Assembly: GCA_021018995.1 (NCBI GenBank)
Contig: CM037589.1
Location: 59,780,101 to 59,844,100, forward strand
Direction of reading: 5' to 3'
DNA: 64,000 bases
Source of the DNA: Chloranthus sessilifolius
Taxonomy: Eukaryota; Streptophyta; Magnoliopsida; Chloranthales; Chloranthaceae
In this document: one piece after another, positions 12,359 to 23,971 of the stretch
Layout of the letters: each line of letters opens with the position of its first letter
Position numbering within the stretch: the first letter of the stretch is position 1
Program-made: the position numbers and the translations under genes
The notes under the pieces: model-generated
Seen by the model: the letters and a program-made list of their open reading frames with translations, nothing else
Database searches by the model: none
What the model was told of the DNA's origin: nothing

Positions 12359-12683
12359 CAGGGCTGTAAAGTCCGATATATATCACAACATATCGGCTGG
12401 GTTCAAGTCGATACGTATCACATATATTGGATACATATCGTTAAACTGGACGATATTAAAAAAACCTTTTTTTAAAAGAAATATCAAAAATATTATATAA
12501 AGAAATTAAAATATTAAATGTTTTTACCAAAAGGGCATTTTTGGTATTATACCCGATTCATATCAAATACATATCGGCCGATATGACTCGATATTGATCG
12601 ATATTTGACTTGTTTGACCCATACCAAATCATAGGTATACATCGTATCATATGGGTCCTACGTATTATTGGCCAATATATAAA
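12359..12683. repeat. CGATAC-word element with a CAGGG end
   Basis: Starts CAGGGCTGTAAAGTCCG and contains ATATCGGCTGG, CGATACGTATC and ATATCGGCCGATATG words. The matching AACCCTG end lies at about 12746-12752, inside the family-B element that abuts it, so the two have interrupted one another. Confidence 0.5.
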
Positions 12684-13020
12684 GGGTACCTCTATTAGCG
12701 TCCACGCAATCTCCTAAAGGCGGCCAGATGATGGGGATCGTTTTTAACCCTGCTCTTATACAAAATGGGTATTGATATCATATCGCACATATCAAACAGT
12801 CATTTTTTTATTCTACATGTCACAAATCCTCAAAAAATATCTCTAAAATCATGTTTGAGCATTATGTGTGCCACAAGATTCAAGGGTTATTTTTTATCTA
12901 TAACATATGAAATCAAAAGCTGACCGTCTGATGGGTGCAATATGATTTTAAAATCCATTTTATGGAATATCGGGGTCAAATACGACCTCAATCATCTAAT
13001 AGAGGTACCCACATGTAAAA
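12684..13020. mobile_element. Fold-back MITE, family B copy 2
   Basis: Perfect terminal inverted repeats GGGTACCTCTATTAG and CTAATAGAGGTACCC at its two ends. The interior carries the CCGTCTGATGGGTGC and TTTTTTATTC blocks shared with family B. Confidence 0.75.
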
Positions 13021-13222
13021 CCATGTCGCTGACTTTGAGGTGCTTAAGGATTTGTGTGTCTCAAATTTAAGTAACTGTCTGCTGCACACCGTGCCCTCAA
13101 TGAGCTGTCGGGTCATTCTTGGCAAATTCCAAATATTTTTTTTTATGGGCCAGCATGGAACTCACTTCATCTAATTAGGTTGATAGTTGATACTCGGTCT
13201 ATTCATGTTCACTATATATATA

Positions 13223-13602
13223 TGGGAGCCGGTTAGGTCTTCCATTGGAGGGCAGTCACTGTCCTCCAAGATTCATGTGGAGCTCCACGTGGCACCCAAA
13301 ACAGTGTTTGGGTGCCACGTGGAGCACAAGTGAACGGTATAGATCAATATTTAAAAAAAAAAAATCGAAACAAACTTTTTAAACTCACAAGTCAAAGTTT
13401 GACGAGTTTCATTGGTTCACATTTCACGGTTCAAAAAACAGACTGTGGAGATGAGTTTTCAAATTATTTTTTTTCAAAGATGATCTAAGCAATGCACCCG
13501 AGCTCCACGTGGCATCGAAACAATATTTTGAGTGTCACGTGGAGCTCCACGTGAAAGCTTGGAGGACGGTGACCGTCCTCCCATAGAGGATGGAGGCCTT
13601 TT

Positions 13603-13604
<2 letters not shown>
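13223..13604. mobile_element. CACGTG-rich MITE, copy 1
   Basis: Inverted arms of about 70 bp contain GGACGGTCACCGTCCTCC-like and TGGAGCTCCACGTGG segments. Five CACGTG hexamers lie at 13286, 13316, 13506, 13536 and 13548. The element sits directly against (TA)n DNA on both sides, so its TA target duplication is masked. A second copy follows at 13666. Confidence 0.8.

Positions 13605-13665
<61 letters not shown>
13605..13665. repeat. (TA)n tract
   Basis: About 61 bp of uninterrupted TA separating the two MITE copies. Confidence 0.95.
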
Positions 13666-13667
<2 letters not shown>

Positions 13668-14023
13668 TTTAATGGAAGACGGTGACCGGCCTTCAAGAAA
13701 CATATGGAACTCCATGTGACACTCCAAACACTATTTGGGTGTCATGTGGAGTATAGGTGGACGGTATAGATTAATATTAAAATAAAAAATTTTGAATTTT
13801 TTTTTTTTTAAATCCACAAGTCAAAGTTTGATGGGTTTCATCCGTTCGCATTTTACGATTCAAAAAATACATGATAGAGATGAGTTTTCAATTATTATTT
13901 TTTTCAAAGATGATCTAAACAATGCACTAGAGCTTCACGTGACATCGAAACAATATTTTAGATGCCACGTGGAGCTCCACGTAGAAGCTTGGAGGACGGT
14001 AACAGTCCTCCGATACCTTTTCC
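13666..14023. mobile_element. CACGTG-rich MITE, copy 2
   Basis: The same element in the same orientation as copy 1. Shared landmarks include GTGGACGGTATAGAT, CACAAGTCAAAGTTTGA, GATGATCTAA-CAATGCAC and GGAGCTCCACGT. It is somewhat diverged and keeps CACGTG at 13936 and 13966. (TA)n follows at 14024-14043. Confidence 0.8.
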
Positions 14024-14199
14024 ATATATATATATATATATATGACTTGTAATTTGTTTCCTTTTCTAATTATTGTGATGGGATAAGATTCTATATTTTG
14101 AGTAAGTCTACAATCCACCCATCATATACATTAAAGTAGTTCATGTATTGAAAGTTTGTTCTTGTCATACGATCATAGATAAAGTCCGCTCTTCTATAT

Positions 14200-14410
14200 T
14201 ATACTTCTCCCAAATTCGTATATCAATTATCATATAAGGCTTCCGACTATGTAATTGGCTGTAGGGATGATCTCTAATTTATATCATACTTCTCCCAAAT
14301 TCGTATATAGGGATGATCTCTAATTTATATTATACTTCTCCCAAATACGTATATCAATTATCGTATAAGGCTTCCGACTATGTAATTGGTTGTAGGGATG
14401 ATCTCTAATA
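14200..14410. repeat. Tandem repeat, ACTTCTCCCAAATTCGTATAT unit
   Basis: Three copies of a unit beginning TATACTTCTCCCAAAT and ending GTAGGGATGATCTCTAAT. The middle copy has lost its central part (TCAATTATC through TAATTGG). Confidence 0.85.
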
Positions 14411-14734
14411 AAATGGCATATTTCATTGTCTACCAAGCTGGGGTTAGAGGGTAAAGTGCTTGAAAATATCTGGTAAAATTGCTCACATTAGGAAGAAGGC
14501 CAAAATTTGAAAAGATAAAAAAGGAAAAGTATAAAAATATTGTAATTTATAATTATAAAAATAATTAATAATAAAAAAGTAGAAAATATTAAAAAATAAT
14601 TGAAAATAATTGATGAGATTTGCTAATAATCTTTGAAATTCACAATTTTTTTTTTTCCGTAGTCACAAATAATTATTCGTTTTTTTTTTAAATGCTAATT
14701 ATTTACAGCTTTTTCAAAAAGAAGAGACTTTGGT

Positions 14735-15150
14735 CACTAGGATTGTAGGCAAACTCTTTATCCATGGAGTAGCATGGAAATAGGACTCTTAGGTGTAAGA
14801 AGTTTCTATTTTGGTGGCCATCACTATGGTCAAACCTGTTGACCAGTGAATGGTATAAGATCAATCTTAAGATGAACAATTGCTATTCTGGTGAGTTTGA
14901 AGAGAATAGGCAACTGCTTATTGAGTCTTTCAGTTAAAGTATGATTGTGATTTCTAATCACACTACAATTAGCAATTTCAGTCCTTAATGGGATAGGACT
15001 CTTTGGCTATAAATATAAGGGGTGCCTGGTCCCAACGATTGCTCGACGTAATTCAATCCTCCCTATTGGCGAGAGCATCCCCATTGTGCTAGGAGACATT
15101 GAACGCGAGAACATCGTTGAAGATCGGCAACCAACCATCAATGGCTAACG
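14735..15150 (+). mobile_element. Probable LTR fragment with TATA box
   Basis: A TATA box (CTATAAATATAAGG, about 15008) is followed 30-140 bp downstream by GC-richer sequence with GAGAGCATCCCC and GAACGCGAGAACATCG, resembling the R-U5 part of plant Copia LTRs. I could not fix the ends or a target duplication. The alternative is the promoter and first exon of a small gene starting ATGGCTAACGCTCAAG at 15140, but I find no downstream exon. Confidence 0.35.
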
Positions 15151-15264
15151 CTCAAGGTGCGCATATTTATAGGTTATAAATTTATTGTTTTTGATTGATC
15201 ATGCGCCTAGATCTTTAGGCTTAATTTTGGATGGTCGGATCGTCAGATCCATTTAGATTCCATC

Positions 15265-15960
15265 ATTAGGGTCTCACCCAGCCGACTTCAAGTCAAGTCA
15301 GGGTCAATTCTCTTTTATATTCAAGTTTAAAATTATTTAACTCTGGCTCAACTCTATTGAGCTCAAGCCAAATAATATATTACTAATTTATTATTATTTT
15401 TAATATCTTTCTTTTATTATATTTAAATTTATTTATATCTAAATTATTAAAACTTTTAGCCTTCAAATAAAAAATATCTAATCAAAATATTTCATTTCAT
15501 ACCATATTAACAAGTTAAGAATATTAGGTAGGAAATGAGAGTTACCGATTAGGGTATGAGACTATAGGTTTGAGTATTTTTGCCATATTAGGAGAGAAAC
15601 TTTATCTGATGAGACATTGTAATCCCTTCTAATTAACGAATTAATTTTTAGGATATTTTAATAATTTAAATTATATATAATGTCATATATATTTAAAAAT
15701 AAATATTTAAATTATATATAGCCTACTAGCTCATGGTCGGCTCACAAACGAGCTTTTCAGGTATTCAATGCTTACACTTGGACTAAGGAATGCCCTCACC
15801 CGAAAAGGTATGATCTTGAGGAGCATTCCCATGTCTTCAACCATCGCGACAACTCTCTAGTGGGTAACGAGCACTTAACTCATAGCTTGGCTCGGCTTGG
15901 GAGTCGTGCACAAGATATTGCAAACACTGTTTTTTAACCTGAGCCGAGCCAGCTCAGCTC
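15265..15960. repeat. GAGCTCGGCTC-word region
   Basis: The two flanks contain GACTTCAAGTCAAGTC, GAGCTCAAGCC, GGCTCGGCTTGGG and GAGCCGAGCCAGCTC words, with AT-rich DNA between them. It is probably one or two nested non-autonomous elements of the GAGCTC-word type, also seen at 47110-47270. Confidence 0.45.
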
Positions 15961-16241
15961 GTCACGTAAGTCCTACATTACAGATAAAATAAAATGGTGT
16001 TGCTCCAAAATAAATAAATAAAATAATTTGCAGCATGTGGCACCACATGCCTTGGAAGTGTATGGAAGGGGGTTTTCTATTGATGTAGTTGACAAAAGTC
16101 AATATCATTAAATATCTCTTTTTTTATTTCTTTCTTTTTTCTTTTTTCTTTTTTCTTTTTTCCTTTTTTAATCAATTTATGGAAAGGGGTTCTCTATTAG
16201 GCATATACTCTTCTTTCCTATTATATATCTCCCTTGTTTTT

Positions 16242-17260
16242 AGGGAAATTTATGGGATCGGCCCTCTAAAATACACCTTTTTAGTTAAAGACCCTATATT
16301 TTTACTTTTATCCAAATTAACTAATTTTTAGTTAAGCCATTTTCAGCTAGCACAAAAAGTCTGAAACACCCATTCTTTATACTTTTTTATGATTACATAA
16401 TTTAAAATTTTAAATATTTATATTTTTTTATATTTATGCAGTGTAAAATAAGATTTATGTTGTCTGATTTGAAGGTTATAATATAAAATTTATGGCACTA
16501 AAGATAGAGACAAAAAAAGAGATATCGTCTCTTTAAAAATAAAAATAAATAAATAAATAAATTTTAAACAATTAATAGCGACCCTTAAAACAGTCGATGG
16601 CGATTCTTAAAACAATCGATGTTGACTCTTAACACAGTCGGTATCGATTATTTTAAGAGTTGCCATCGACTATTTAGACAGTCGGTACCGACTATGAAAA
16701 CAGTCGCCATTGACTATTAAAAATAAAATAAAAATTACCGCAATCAACTGTGTAGATAGTCAAATATATTTTTATTAATTTTTTTATTTTTTTCAATCGA
16801 TGGCGACTGTTTTCACACTCGGTACCGACTGTCTAAACAGTCGATTGCGACTCTTAAAATAATCGGTACTGACTGTGTTAAGAGTCGCCATCGACTGTTT
16901 TAAGAATCGCCATCGACTGTTTTAAGAATCGCCATCGACTGTTTTAATTTTTTTAATTTTTTTTTTAAAGATGCGATATCGCCTTTTTTTTGTATCTATC
17001 TTTAATGCCATCAATTTTATATTGTGGCCTTCAAATTAGACGACATAGATCCTGTTCCACGCAACATAAATATAGAAAAGTGCAAATATTTAAAATTTTA
17101 AACCATGTAGAACGAAAAAATGTGTAAGAAGGGTATTTCGGACTTTTTGCGCTAGCTGAAAATGGCTTGGCTAAAAGCTGGTCAGTTTGGGTAAAGGTGA
17201 AAATATAGGGCCTCTGACGGAAAAGGTGTATCTGACATGGTCGATCTAGTAATTTTCCCT
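16242..17260. mobile_element. Long fold-back element D1
   Basis: A 1.02-kb element with inverted arms of about 310 bp (16242-16555 and 16945-17260). The left arm starts AGGGAAATTTATGGGATCG; the right arm in reverse complement starts AGGGAAAATTACTAGATCG. Both arms continue through GCCATTTTCAGCTAGC and GATTTGAAGG. The 390-bp core is an array of AGTCGCCATCGACTG and AGTCGGTACCGACT words in both orientations, the latter a perfect 14-bp palindrome. There is no coding sequence. The arms match those of the element at 23515-26430. Confidence 0.85.
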
Positions 17261-17279
17261 TATTTTTATCATCTATTAA

Positions 17280-17700
17280 TTATAGAATACCTTTAATTCC
17301 ATCCACCAAATCTTTGAGTTTACCCACGTTGAAATGCATTGACTACATTGAATTAGATGATCGAAATCCTTTATCCTCTCAATATTTTACACGATGTATC
17401 TTGAGATCATGGGTCTACCATCAGATGGTCAGTGTTTTATTTCATGTTGTACACATCTCAGAAAAGTGACATTAACATCGATTGCACGCGCAAAATTGAT
17501 TTAAGGTCATTTTTTTGGGTGTGTACCATATGAAATAAAAAATCGGATCTCAAGATTCATTGGGTGAAAGATTGGGACAATAAACAATCACCATCGTCTA
17601 ATTCAACACAGTCAATGTGGCACTTTTGAAAGGTACTTTTAAGTATGAGCGAACTCAAAGATTCAACGGACGGATTTGAAAGGTACTTTTAAGTATAATC
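17280..17700. mobile_element. Fold-back MITE, family B copy 3
   Basis: Contains CTTGAGATCATGGGTCTACC, ATCAGATGGTCAGTGTTTTA and the inverted counterpart at 17535-17560. Near the right end, GGTACTTTTAAGTAT occurs twice (about 17630 and 17680), a short local duplication. Confidence 0.65.
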
Positions 17701-17839
17701 AGCATTGATCTTGTGTGTTGGCTATACGCATAAACATGCCTCTATTTTGTGGACATTGAGAAGATCGGATTCAACAAACACTTACAAGTGGCACACTAGC
17801 TAGCATCTGATCAAGGGCTTGCACTATAGATGGACGATT

Positions 17840-18600
17840 AAAGCTTGTATGAACAACATTGTAACCAAGTTAGATTCGTCAATCATTTGGTGGGTGGTCA
17901 ATTCGGTTTAATTCTAGTAAATTTTAAGAATATTCGAGAAAAAAATATGAGATTATAAAAAATATAATAAGCTATAAACATGTATAAAAATACAGTTAAC
18001 ATATTTAAAATTAAAGAAAAGGATGATTTAAAATAATAAAATAAATAAATTATATAGTCCTTATTATAGTGACAAATTTCGTTTTCGGCAACATTTCGGT
18101 AGGGGGTCATTTCGGTTCATTTCGGATAAATTTCGAGAAAAATTTGAAAAGTTTCGAGAAAATTTCGGGGAGTACAAAAAATATTAAATATAAATTATAT
18201 TTAAACTTCATAAAATTTTATTTATTGTTTAAAAAATAACAAAAATGAGAAAAGATTTATTAATTTCAGTGAAATTTGGTTAATTTCACCGAAATTAATG
18301 AAATTTCAGCGATTTTGGAGAAATCATTGAAATTTCGCCGAAAGTTTCGCCCGATCCTTGTTTCGGTCAATTTCGAAGAAATTTCAGAGAATTTCAGAGA
18401 AATTTGTCACTATGGTCCTTATGTATTAATAATTTTCAATTATAAAAATAACACTACGAAAGTATATACAATGATAAAAAAAAAAAAAATTTAATTCTTT
18501 AAATTTAATAAAAAATTTGGAGAATTAACGAATCAATCGGATATTTTGCGAAAAGTTCGGTAGACCCCTTATACCGAGATTTTTTTTAATTCTTTCTATT
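17840..18600. repeat. Outer AATTTCGG-word block
   Basis: AT-rich DNA either side of the hAT-like MITE at 18065-18414, with TTCGGTTTAATTC, ATTCGAGAAAAA and GCGAAAAGTTCGGTAG words. The MITE has inserted into it, so this block is older. Confidence 0.45.
18065..18414. mobile_element. hAT-like MITE with 8-bp target duplication
   Basis: Ends are TATAGTGACAAATTTC and GAAATTTGTCACTATG, an inverted repeat of about 16 bp. The flanks 18057-18064 and 18415-18422 are both GTCCTTAT, an exact 8-bp target duplication as made by hAT transposases. The 350-bp interior is dominated by AATTTCGG, TTTCGCCGAAA and AATTTCAGAGAA words. It is non-coding. Confidence 0.88.
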
Positions 18601-19325
18601 AAATCAAACAGATGAACAATGATCTATGTTATATGCATAAAACCGTTCTAATTGGCTAATTTGCATCCATAAATTGGCATGATATTTGGGGTGGGTCCCA
18701 TTTGGATGATGACCAGCCACTTGTACCACTTTTACATCTGGAATTTATATGGATTTGGTGCGATGGATTCAACTAAAGGGAGAGCCGACTATTTTGATCT
18801 TAAGAGTTAATATTAAATGCTGGAAACACGGATTTCAAGAGCTCACAGATCTGGGCTTTTTCTTTTGCAATTTTAGCCAGAAGTGGTTGGAAAGTGAAAA
18901 CTACCGGCCAACTACTTTGGCAAGTGCTCGGGGAGGATGCAAACTTACGGCGAAAGGATTTTTTTTTTTGTTTAAGCAAAATCCTTACTATTATCTAACA
19001 GCGATGTTTTCATACTTTTAAAAACCAAATACCCGTAGAAAGAGGGGGGCGGTGCTTTTGTTTAGAAACCCTAGCACTATTTATACCCGACGGTCAAAGC
19101 CATTGATTAAGGTGAGTCGTAGAACCACTGAGAATTGTTGACTTTCTTGAATGAAGCGAGGGAGTTAGCTATACGTCCCTAACTTTTAGATAATAGATTT
19201 TGAGATGGTGCAGCCCCTATCATATATGGTCAGGCCTACTTTGAGACTCTGAGCCACATGAAATCAACATCTATTTCGTGCTTAAATTGTATTGCTTTGC
19301 GTCACGCAATTAATGGCCGCACAAT
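18600..19325. other. Intergenic DNA, nothing certain
   Basis: A reading frame of about 90 codons at 18749-19021 lacks any family match, ends in a T-rich run and has no flanking splice sites I trust. A partial family-B sequence lies at about 19130-19310. Confidence 0.4.
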
Positions 19326-19579
19326 TTATAGAGAAAAATTTGGACAAATTTCTCTAAAATTTGCTAAAACAGAAGTCCAACATGCAAGTCTCATTAATTT
19401 TGACAAATGTAACAAAATTTTGCTAAATTAATGAATTGTTTAAATTTGAGACCACAATCTCAAGATCTGTTGTGTCAAAAATTGGGAAGAAAAATAATTT
19501 TCATTATTTGATTAAAAAAGTCAATAGTTTTAGCATTTAAATGCATGTGTGAAGAGATCTATTTTTGGAGATGAGAGAT

Positions 19580-20012
19580 GGGTACCTCTATTTTGTGCCC
19601 ACGCATTCTTTGAAAGTGACCATGTCTTAGACCGCTTGAAAACCATTGATTTGTTTGGATTAGATAATGGAGATCGTTTTTACCCCGATCTTCCATACAG
19701 TAGATCTTGAGATTATGTCTCATTTATCAGACGATCAATTTTTTATTCCATATGTTACAGTTCCCAAAAAATGACTCTAATTTATGTTTTGAGTGCGATG
19801 TGTGTCATATGATTCGAGGGTTTTTTGGGGATCCATTGCCCATGGAATGAAAACAGACCGTTTGACATGTGAGATATGATCTCAAGATCTATTTTGTTGA
19901 AGATCGGGATGAAAGATGATCTTCATCATCTGATCCGAAACAATCAAAGACTTTCAAGGGATCCGGGACGTGGACACTTTTAGAGAATGCGTGAGCGCAA
20001 ATTGAGGTACCC
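19580..20012. mobile_element. Fold-back MITE, family B copy 4
   Basis: Ends GGGTACCTCTATTTTGTGCC and, in reverse complement, GGGTACCTCAATTTGCGCTC. The whole 433 bp folds on itself: GATTAGATAATGGAGATCG pairs with CATCATCTGATC. AT dinucleotides flank both sides. This is a good reference copy for the family. Confidence 0.85.
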
Positions 20013-21600
20013 ATGATAGATTTAGAGGGCAAAAATAGGTGTAGAGGGCATACTTAGTTGAGTAATGACGTCCTTTATTATTTGCAACTATAGATTTACT
20101 CAAATAGGTGTAGATAATGATTCTTTTACTATTTTTTTTTCTTTGATAACCTTTCTTTTACTAATTTTTAAAATTATGTAAATTCATATAAGAATTTACA
20201 AAAAAAAAATAATTAAAATTTCAGTGGTTCTACCACTGCACACAATGGAGATGTTTTTTCTCCATTCTTTCACCCAATGGATCCTGAGATGACGAGTTTA
20301 TCCTAAGATGGTCAAAGTTTTATTCTGTAAAATCTTATCCAAAGGCATATTTATTAGAATAAAAAATTAATAATAATATATTGTCAAATTTTGTAAATAA
20401 TTAAAAAATGTCCTCAAATAACTCAAAATTTTAAGATTAATTTATTATTATTATTATTATTGTCAACCATTTATTATAGATTATTATATTCCTCTTAAGA
20501 ATAAAAAATTGATTGACTAAACAATTTAAAAACTATATGGCGATATTTTATGAGAAGAATATGTATCAATTTTGATATCTCCAACTATCATTAAAGTACT
20601 ATAATTCTTTATGAGGCCGACTCTCTCCTGATTTAAACACAAAAATGATATTTAAAATGTGGGTGATCTGAAATGGTGGCTTGAATCGGGCTCTCATAAA
20701 TCGCGTTAGGGACAAGGCCCAATTGGGCGATGCGTTCTTGAGAAGCCCAACGAATGAATAAGCTACAAGAGGCTGACTCGAGCACTGAATCGGTCATGAG
20801 ATGTCCACACAGGGCACCTAATCAGTCTTAAAATACTCGATTCAGACTAAAAAAGTATGAATCAAGCATCGTAAGACCGATTTGAATTTTTTTTGTTTGT
20901 ACTAACCCTTTTTTAGACCAATGAATTTCGAGATACATATATTAACAATTCAATTATCAAATTATATGAAAATATTATTAATTTATATTAATTTATCTTT
21001 TATTCATCATGAGTTATTTCTCTTACTACAACCCCAACAACTGTATTCTAAATCAATCCAAACATACCAGAAGTTGTAGATATAAAAAAATGGTAATATA
21101 TTGTCATTATTTTTTTTATTAAATTTATTTATTAGAGTTTTAATAATTATTATATTACAAACAAAACAGACACAATATAGGTCTCAATCTTGAAACAAAA
21201 AGTTCATTTAAATTAAATTCAAATAATACTTTCATTAAAGTGGAGCAAGCTTCACTTAACGAAATAGTCAACTGCAAACTCTCTTCATCATCTGAGGTAT
21301 TAACCTTAATTAGAAGTAATAAATTTTTTCTTTCAAATGATTATTTTATTTATTATTTTATTTTTAAATAATATTTATTTTTATATATTTAGATTTTGTA
21401 CTATTATTACAAAGCTTCAATTACAAGTATGCATCAAGATAAAGATCTTTAGTACCCCATATGCAATACATGCAAAACAAGAGTTATTTTAAAAGAAAAA
21501 CAAGCTGCCTGCAAAAAGTGCAAAAATCAAAATATAAAATACATATTACGATAATAACTTTAATATAAATAAACTTATTAATTCTATATAAGTCTAGAAC
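20013..21600. other. AT-rich intergenic DNA
   Basis: No gene seen. Some GGCCCAATTGGGC-like words at 20690-20770 suggest another decayed word-type element. The rest is featureless AT-rich DNA. Confidence 0.45.
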
Positions 21601-21607
21601 TAATTAT

Positions 21608-21610
<3 letters not shown>

Positions 21611-21673
<63 letters not shown>
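21611..21673. repeat. (TA)n tract
   Basis: About 63 bp of TA dinucleotide repeat. Confidence 0.95.
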
Positions 21674-21677
<4 letters not shown>

Positions 21678-22134
21678 TTTATGCACTTTGTGTACAAATT
21701 TGTAATGAGAGTGGGGAAATATAGCTTACATTATTTCGAAATGAAGCAAAGATTTTTATTAATTTTTCCCTGAAAAATCTTATGCTTTTAAAAGTAAAGG
21801 TAATATATTTTATTTTACTGCATTTTTTTATCAAAAAATTTATGACTAATTATATTTTATTATATGCTGGATGGAGATAAAAGATTCCAAATTCGCATGA
21901 AAATATCTCGAAAAATAATATTTCTTTCAAATCAAAGTACAAGATATAATTTACTAAAATCTTTTTACACGGTTGTGTCAAAGCATTAAATACGAGACTG
22001 CGGATGACGAAAACAATAAAATCCTTAAGAAAGTTAAACTCGAGAAGGAATAAATACCCATTTTTTATTTAATTAAATTATCAAAATTATCTTATTTGTT
22101 AATTTTTAATTATTTTCTTTATGTTCTATAGTTG

Positions 22135-22137
<3 letters not shown>

Positions 22138-22181
<44 letters not shown>
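22138..22181. repeat. (TA)n tract
   Basis: About 44 bp of TA dinucleotide repeat. Confidence 0.95.
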
Positions 22182-22183
<2 letters not shown>

Positions 22184-22329
22184 GAATTTTTTATAATTTT
22201 AAATTATCCATAATGAAGACATATGAAATATAGTAATAAATCATTTTTTCTTATGTTCAATAAATCATAAACCATAGTAATGAAAACTGCAAATATTATA
22301 TTTTTTAATGTTCAAATCACCCAATAGAG

Positions 22330-22399
22330 GTCTAAAAATCAAGTTTAATCATTTAAAAGTCCTAATGTCCACGTACATTTGCACGTGCCTTCTTACTAG
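22330..22399 (+). mobile_element. Possible Helitron 3' terminus
   Basis: CACGT-ACATTTGC-ACGTG can form a 5-bp-stem hairpin and is followed 8 bp later by CTAG and then T. This matches the plant Helitron 3' end, a hairpin shortly before CTRR with insertion between A and T. The AT-rich DNA upstream would be the element body, but I could not locate a 5' TC terminus. Confidence 0.4.
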
Positions 22400-22785
22400 T
22401 ATATATAAAAGAGAAAAACAATAAAATAGATACAAGCTCAGCTACTATAGAGCTTCGGCATCGCCATCACCCCACAATTTTAGAGCAGAACAAAAAATAA
22501 CTAAATAAATTACAACCTGATAGATAAGTTCGGAAGACCTAGCCTATCATCATAAAGACAAATCCGAATCTAAAAATTGTACTCGTTAATATCCATAAGC
22601 TCTTGTGAAATACTATGAATATTACCGAAAGAGGCAAGAGCATCTGCCACTTTGTTGCCGCCTCTATAAATATGATGAATCGACTATGAGATAGGTTTAA
22701 GAAGCAACCGACATTCATGGCAAAAGGTTATTAAAAACAAAAGAAAAGAAAAAAAGACCACAGGTACTATGATACCATCTAAGTA

Positions 22786-23222
22786 GGGTACCTTTGTTTG
22801 CGCCACTCATTTTTTAAAAGCGTCGATGGCCTAACCTCTTGAAAACCATTGATTGCTTCGGATCAGACAATAGAGATTGGTTTCCACCCTGATCTTCAAA
22901 ACAACAGATCTTAAGATCATGATGCACCTATCAGACGATCAATTTTTTATTCCATCCGTCATCAATCCCCAAAGAATGGCCATAAATTCGTTTGAGTGTG
23001 ATGTGTGCCATATGATTCAAGGGCCATTTTTTTAGAATCTATGACACACGGAATTAAAAACTGATTGTTTGATAGGTGTGCCATGATCTCAAGATCTATT
23101 GTGTGAAATAATATCCGAGTGAAACACAATATCCATCATCTGATCTGAAGTAATCAATGGTTTTCAAGAGATCTGAGGCGTGAGCACTTTCAAAGAATGT
23201 GTATGCGCAAACAGAGGTACCC
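22786..23222. mobile_element. Fold-back MITE, family B copy 5
   Basis: Ends GGGTACCTTTGTTTGCGCCA and, in reverse complement, GGGTACCTCTGTTTGCGCAT. Internal landmarks are CTTAAGATCATGATGCACC, AGACGATCAATTTTTTATTC and their inverted partners. It is about 437 bp and collinear with the copy at 19580. Confidence 0.85.
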
Positions 23223-23514
23223 ATATAATTATGCGTAATTGACGTTTTACAAGAAGATCCTGCTCATAGTATTAGAAGGCAATGGTGACGTCCAACTGGT
23301 TGAATTGTGTTCAACCCGATCTGCAGCCATTGGATATGAGAGAATCTTGACTTCCACGGTTTCTAATTTTATAGGATTACATGTAGTTATGATCATGGTT
23401 TTAAATCTCGTGATTCGTTCCCAGATGCAACCTCATAAATACAAATTTTATATTAAAATTTATTTAAGGTGTTAGGCTTGTACACTATAAAAAGTGTACT
23501 AGTCATTTTTTGAA

Positions 23515-23910
23515 GAGAAATTTTCGGGATGGATTCACCTTTTCTGTCAGAGACCTTATAGTTTCACCTTTCACCAAACTGACCAACTCCAAGCCGGATG
23601 TGTTCCAGCTGGCACAAAAAGTCTCAAATACCCCTTCTTATACTTTTAATCATTCTATATAGTTTAAAATTTTAAAAATTTACACTTTTTTATATTTATG
23701 CGATGTGAAGCAGCATTTATGCTGTCTGATTTGAAGGCCACAATATAAAGATCGATGGTGTCAAAGAATGACACAAAAATATGCGATATCACCTCTTTAA
23801 TTTTTTTTATATTTAAATCGCCTCTTTAAACAGGCGAGACAATATCTCCTCTTTAAAGAGACATTTTATTTTATTATTTTTAAAGAGGCGATACCGCCTA
23901 TTTAAAGAGG

Positions 23911-23971
<61 letters not shown>

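Noticed and set aside
12303..12500. 65-codon plus-strand frame
   Set aside because: It runs across the CGATAC-word element and has no coding character.
14735..15150. A host gene beginning ATGGCTAACGCTCAAG at 15140
   Set aside because: The TATA box and leader look gene-like, but no downstream exon continues the frame; an LTR origin is more likely.
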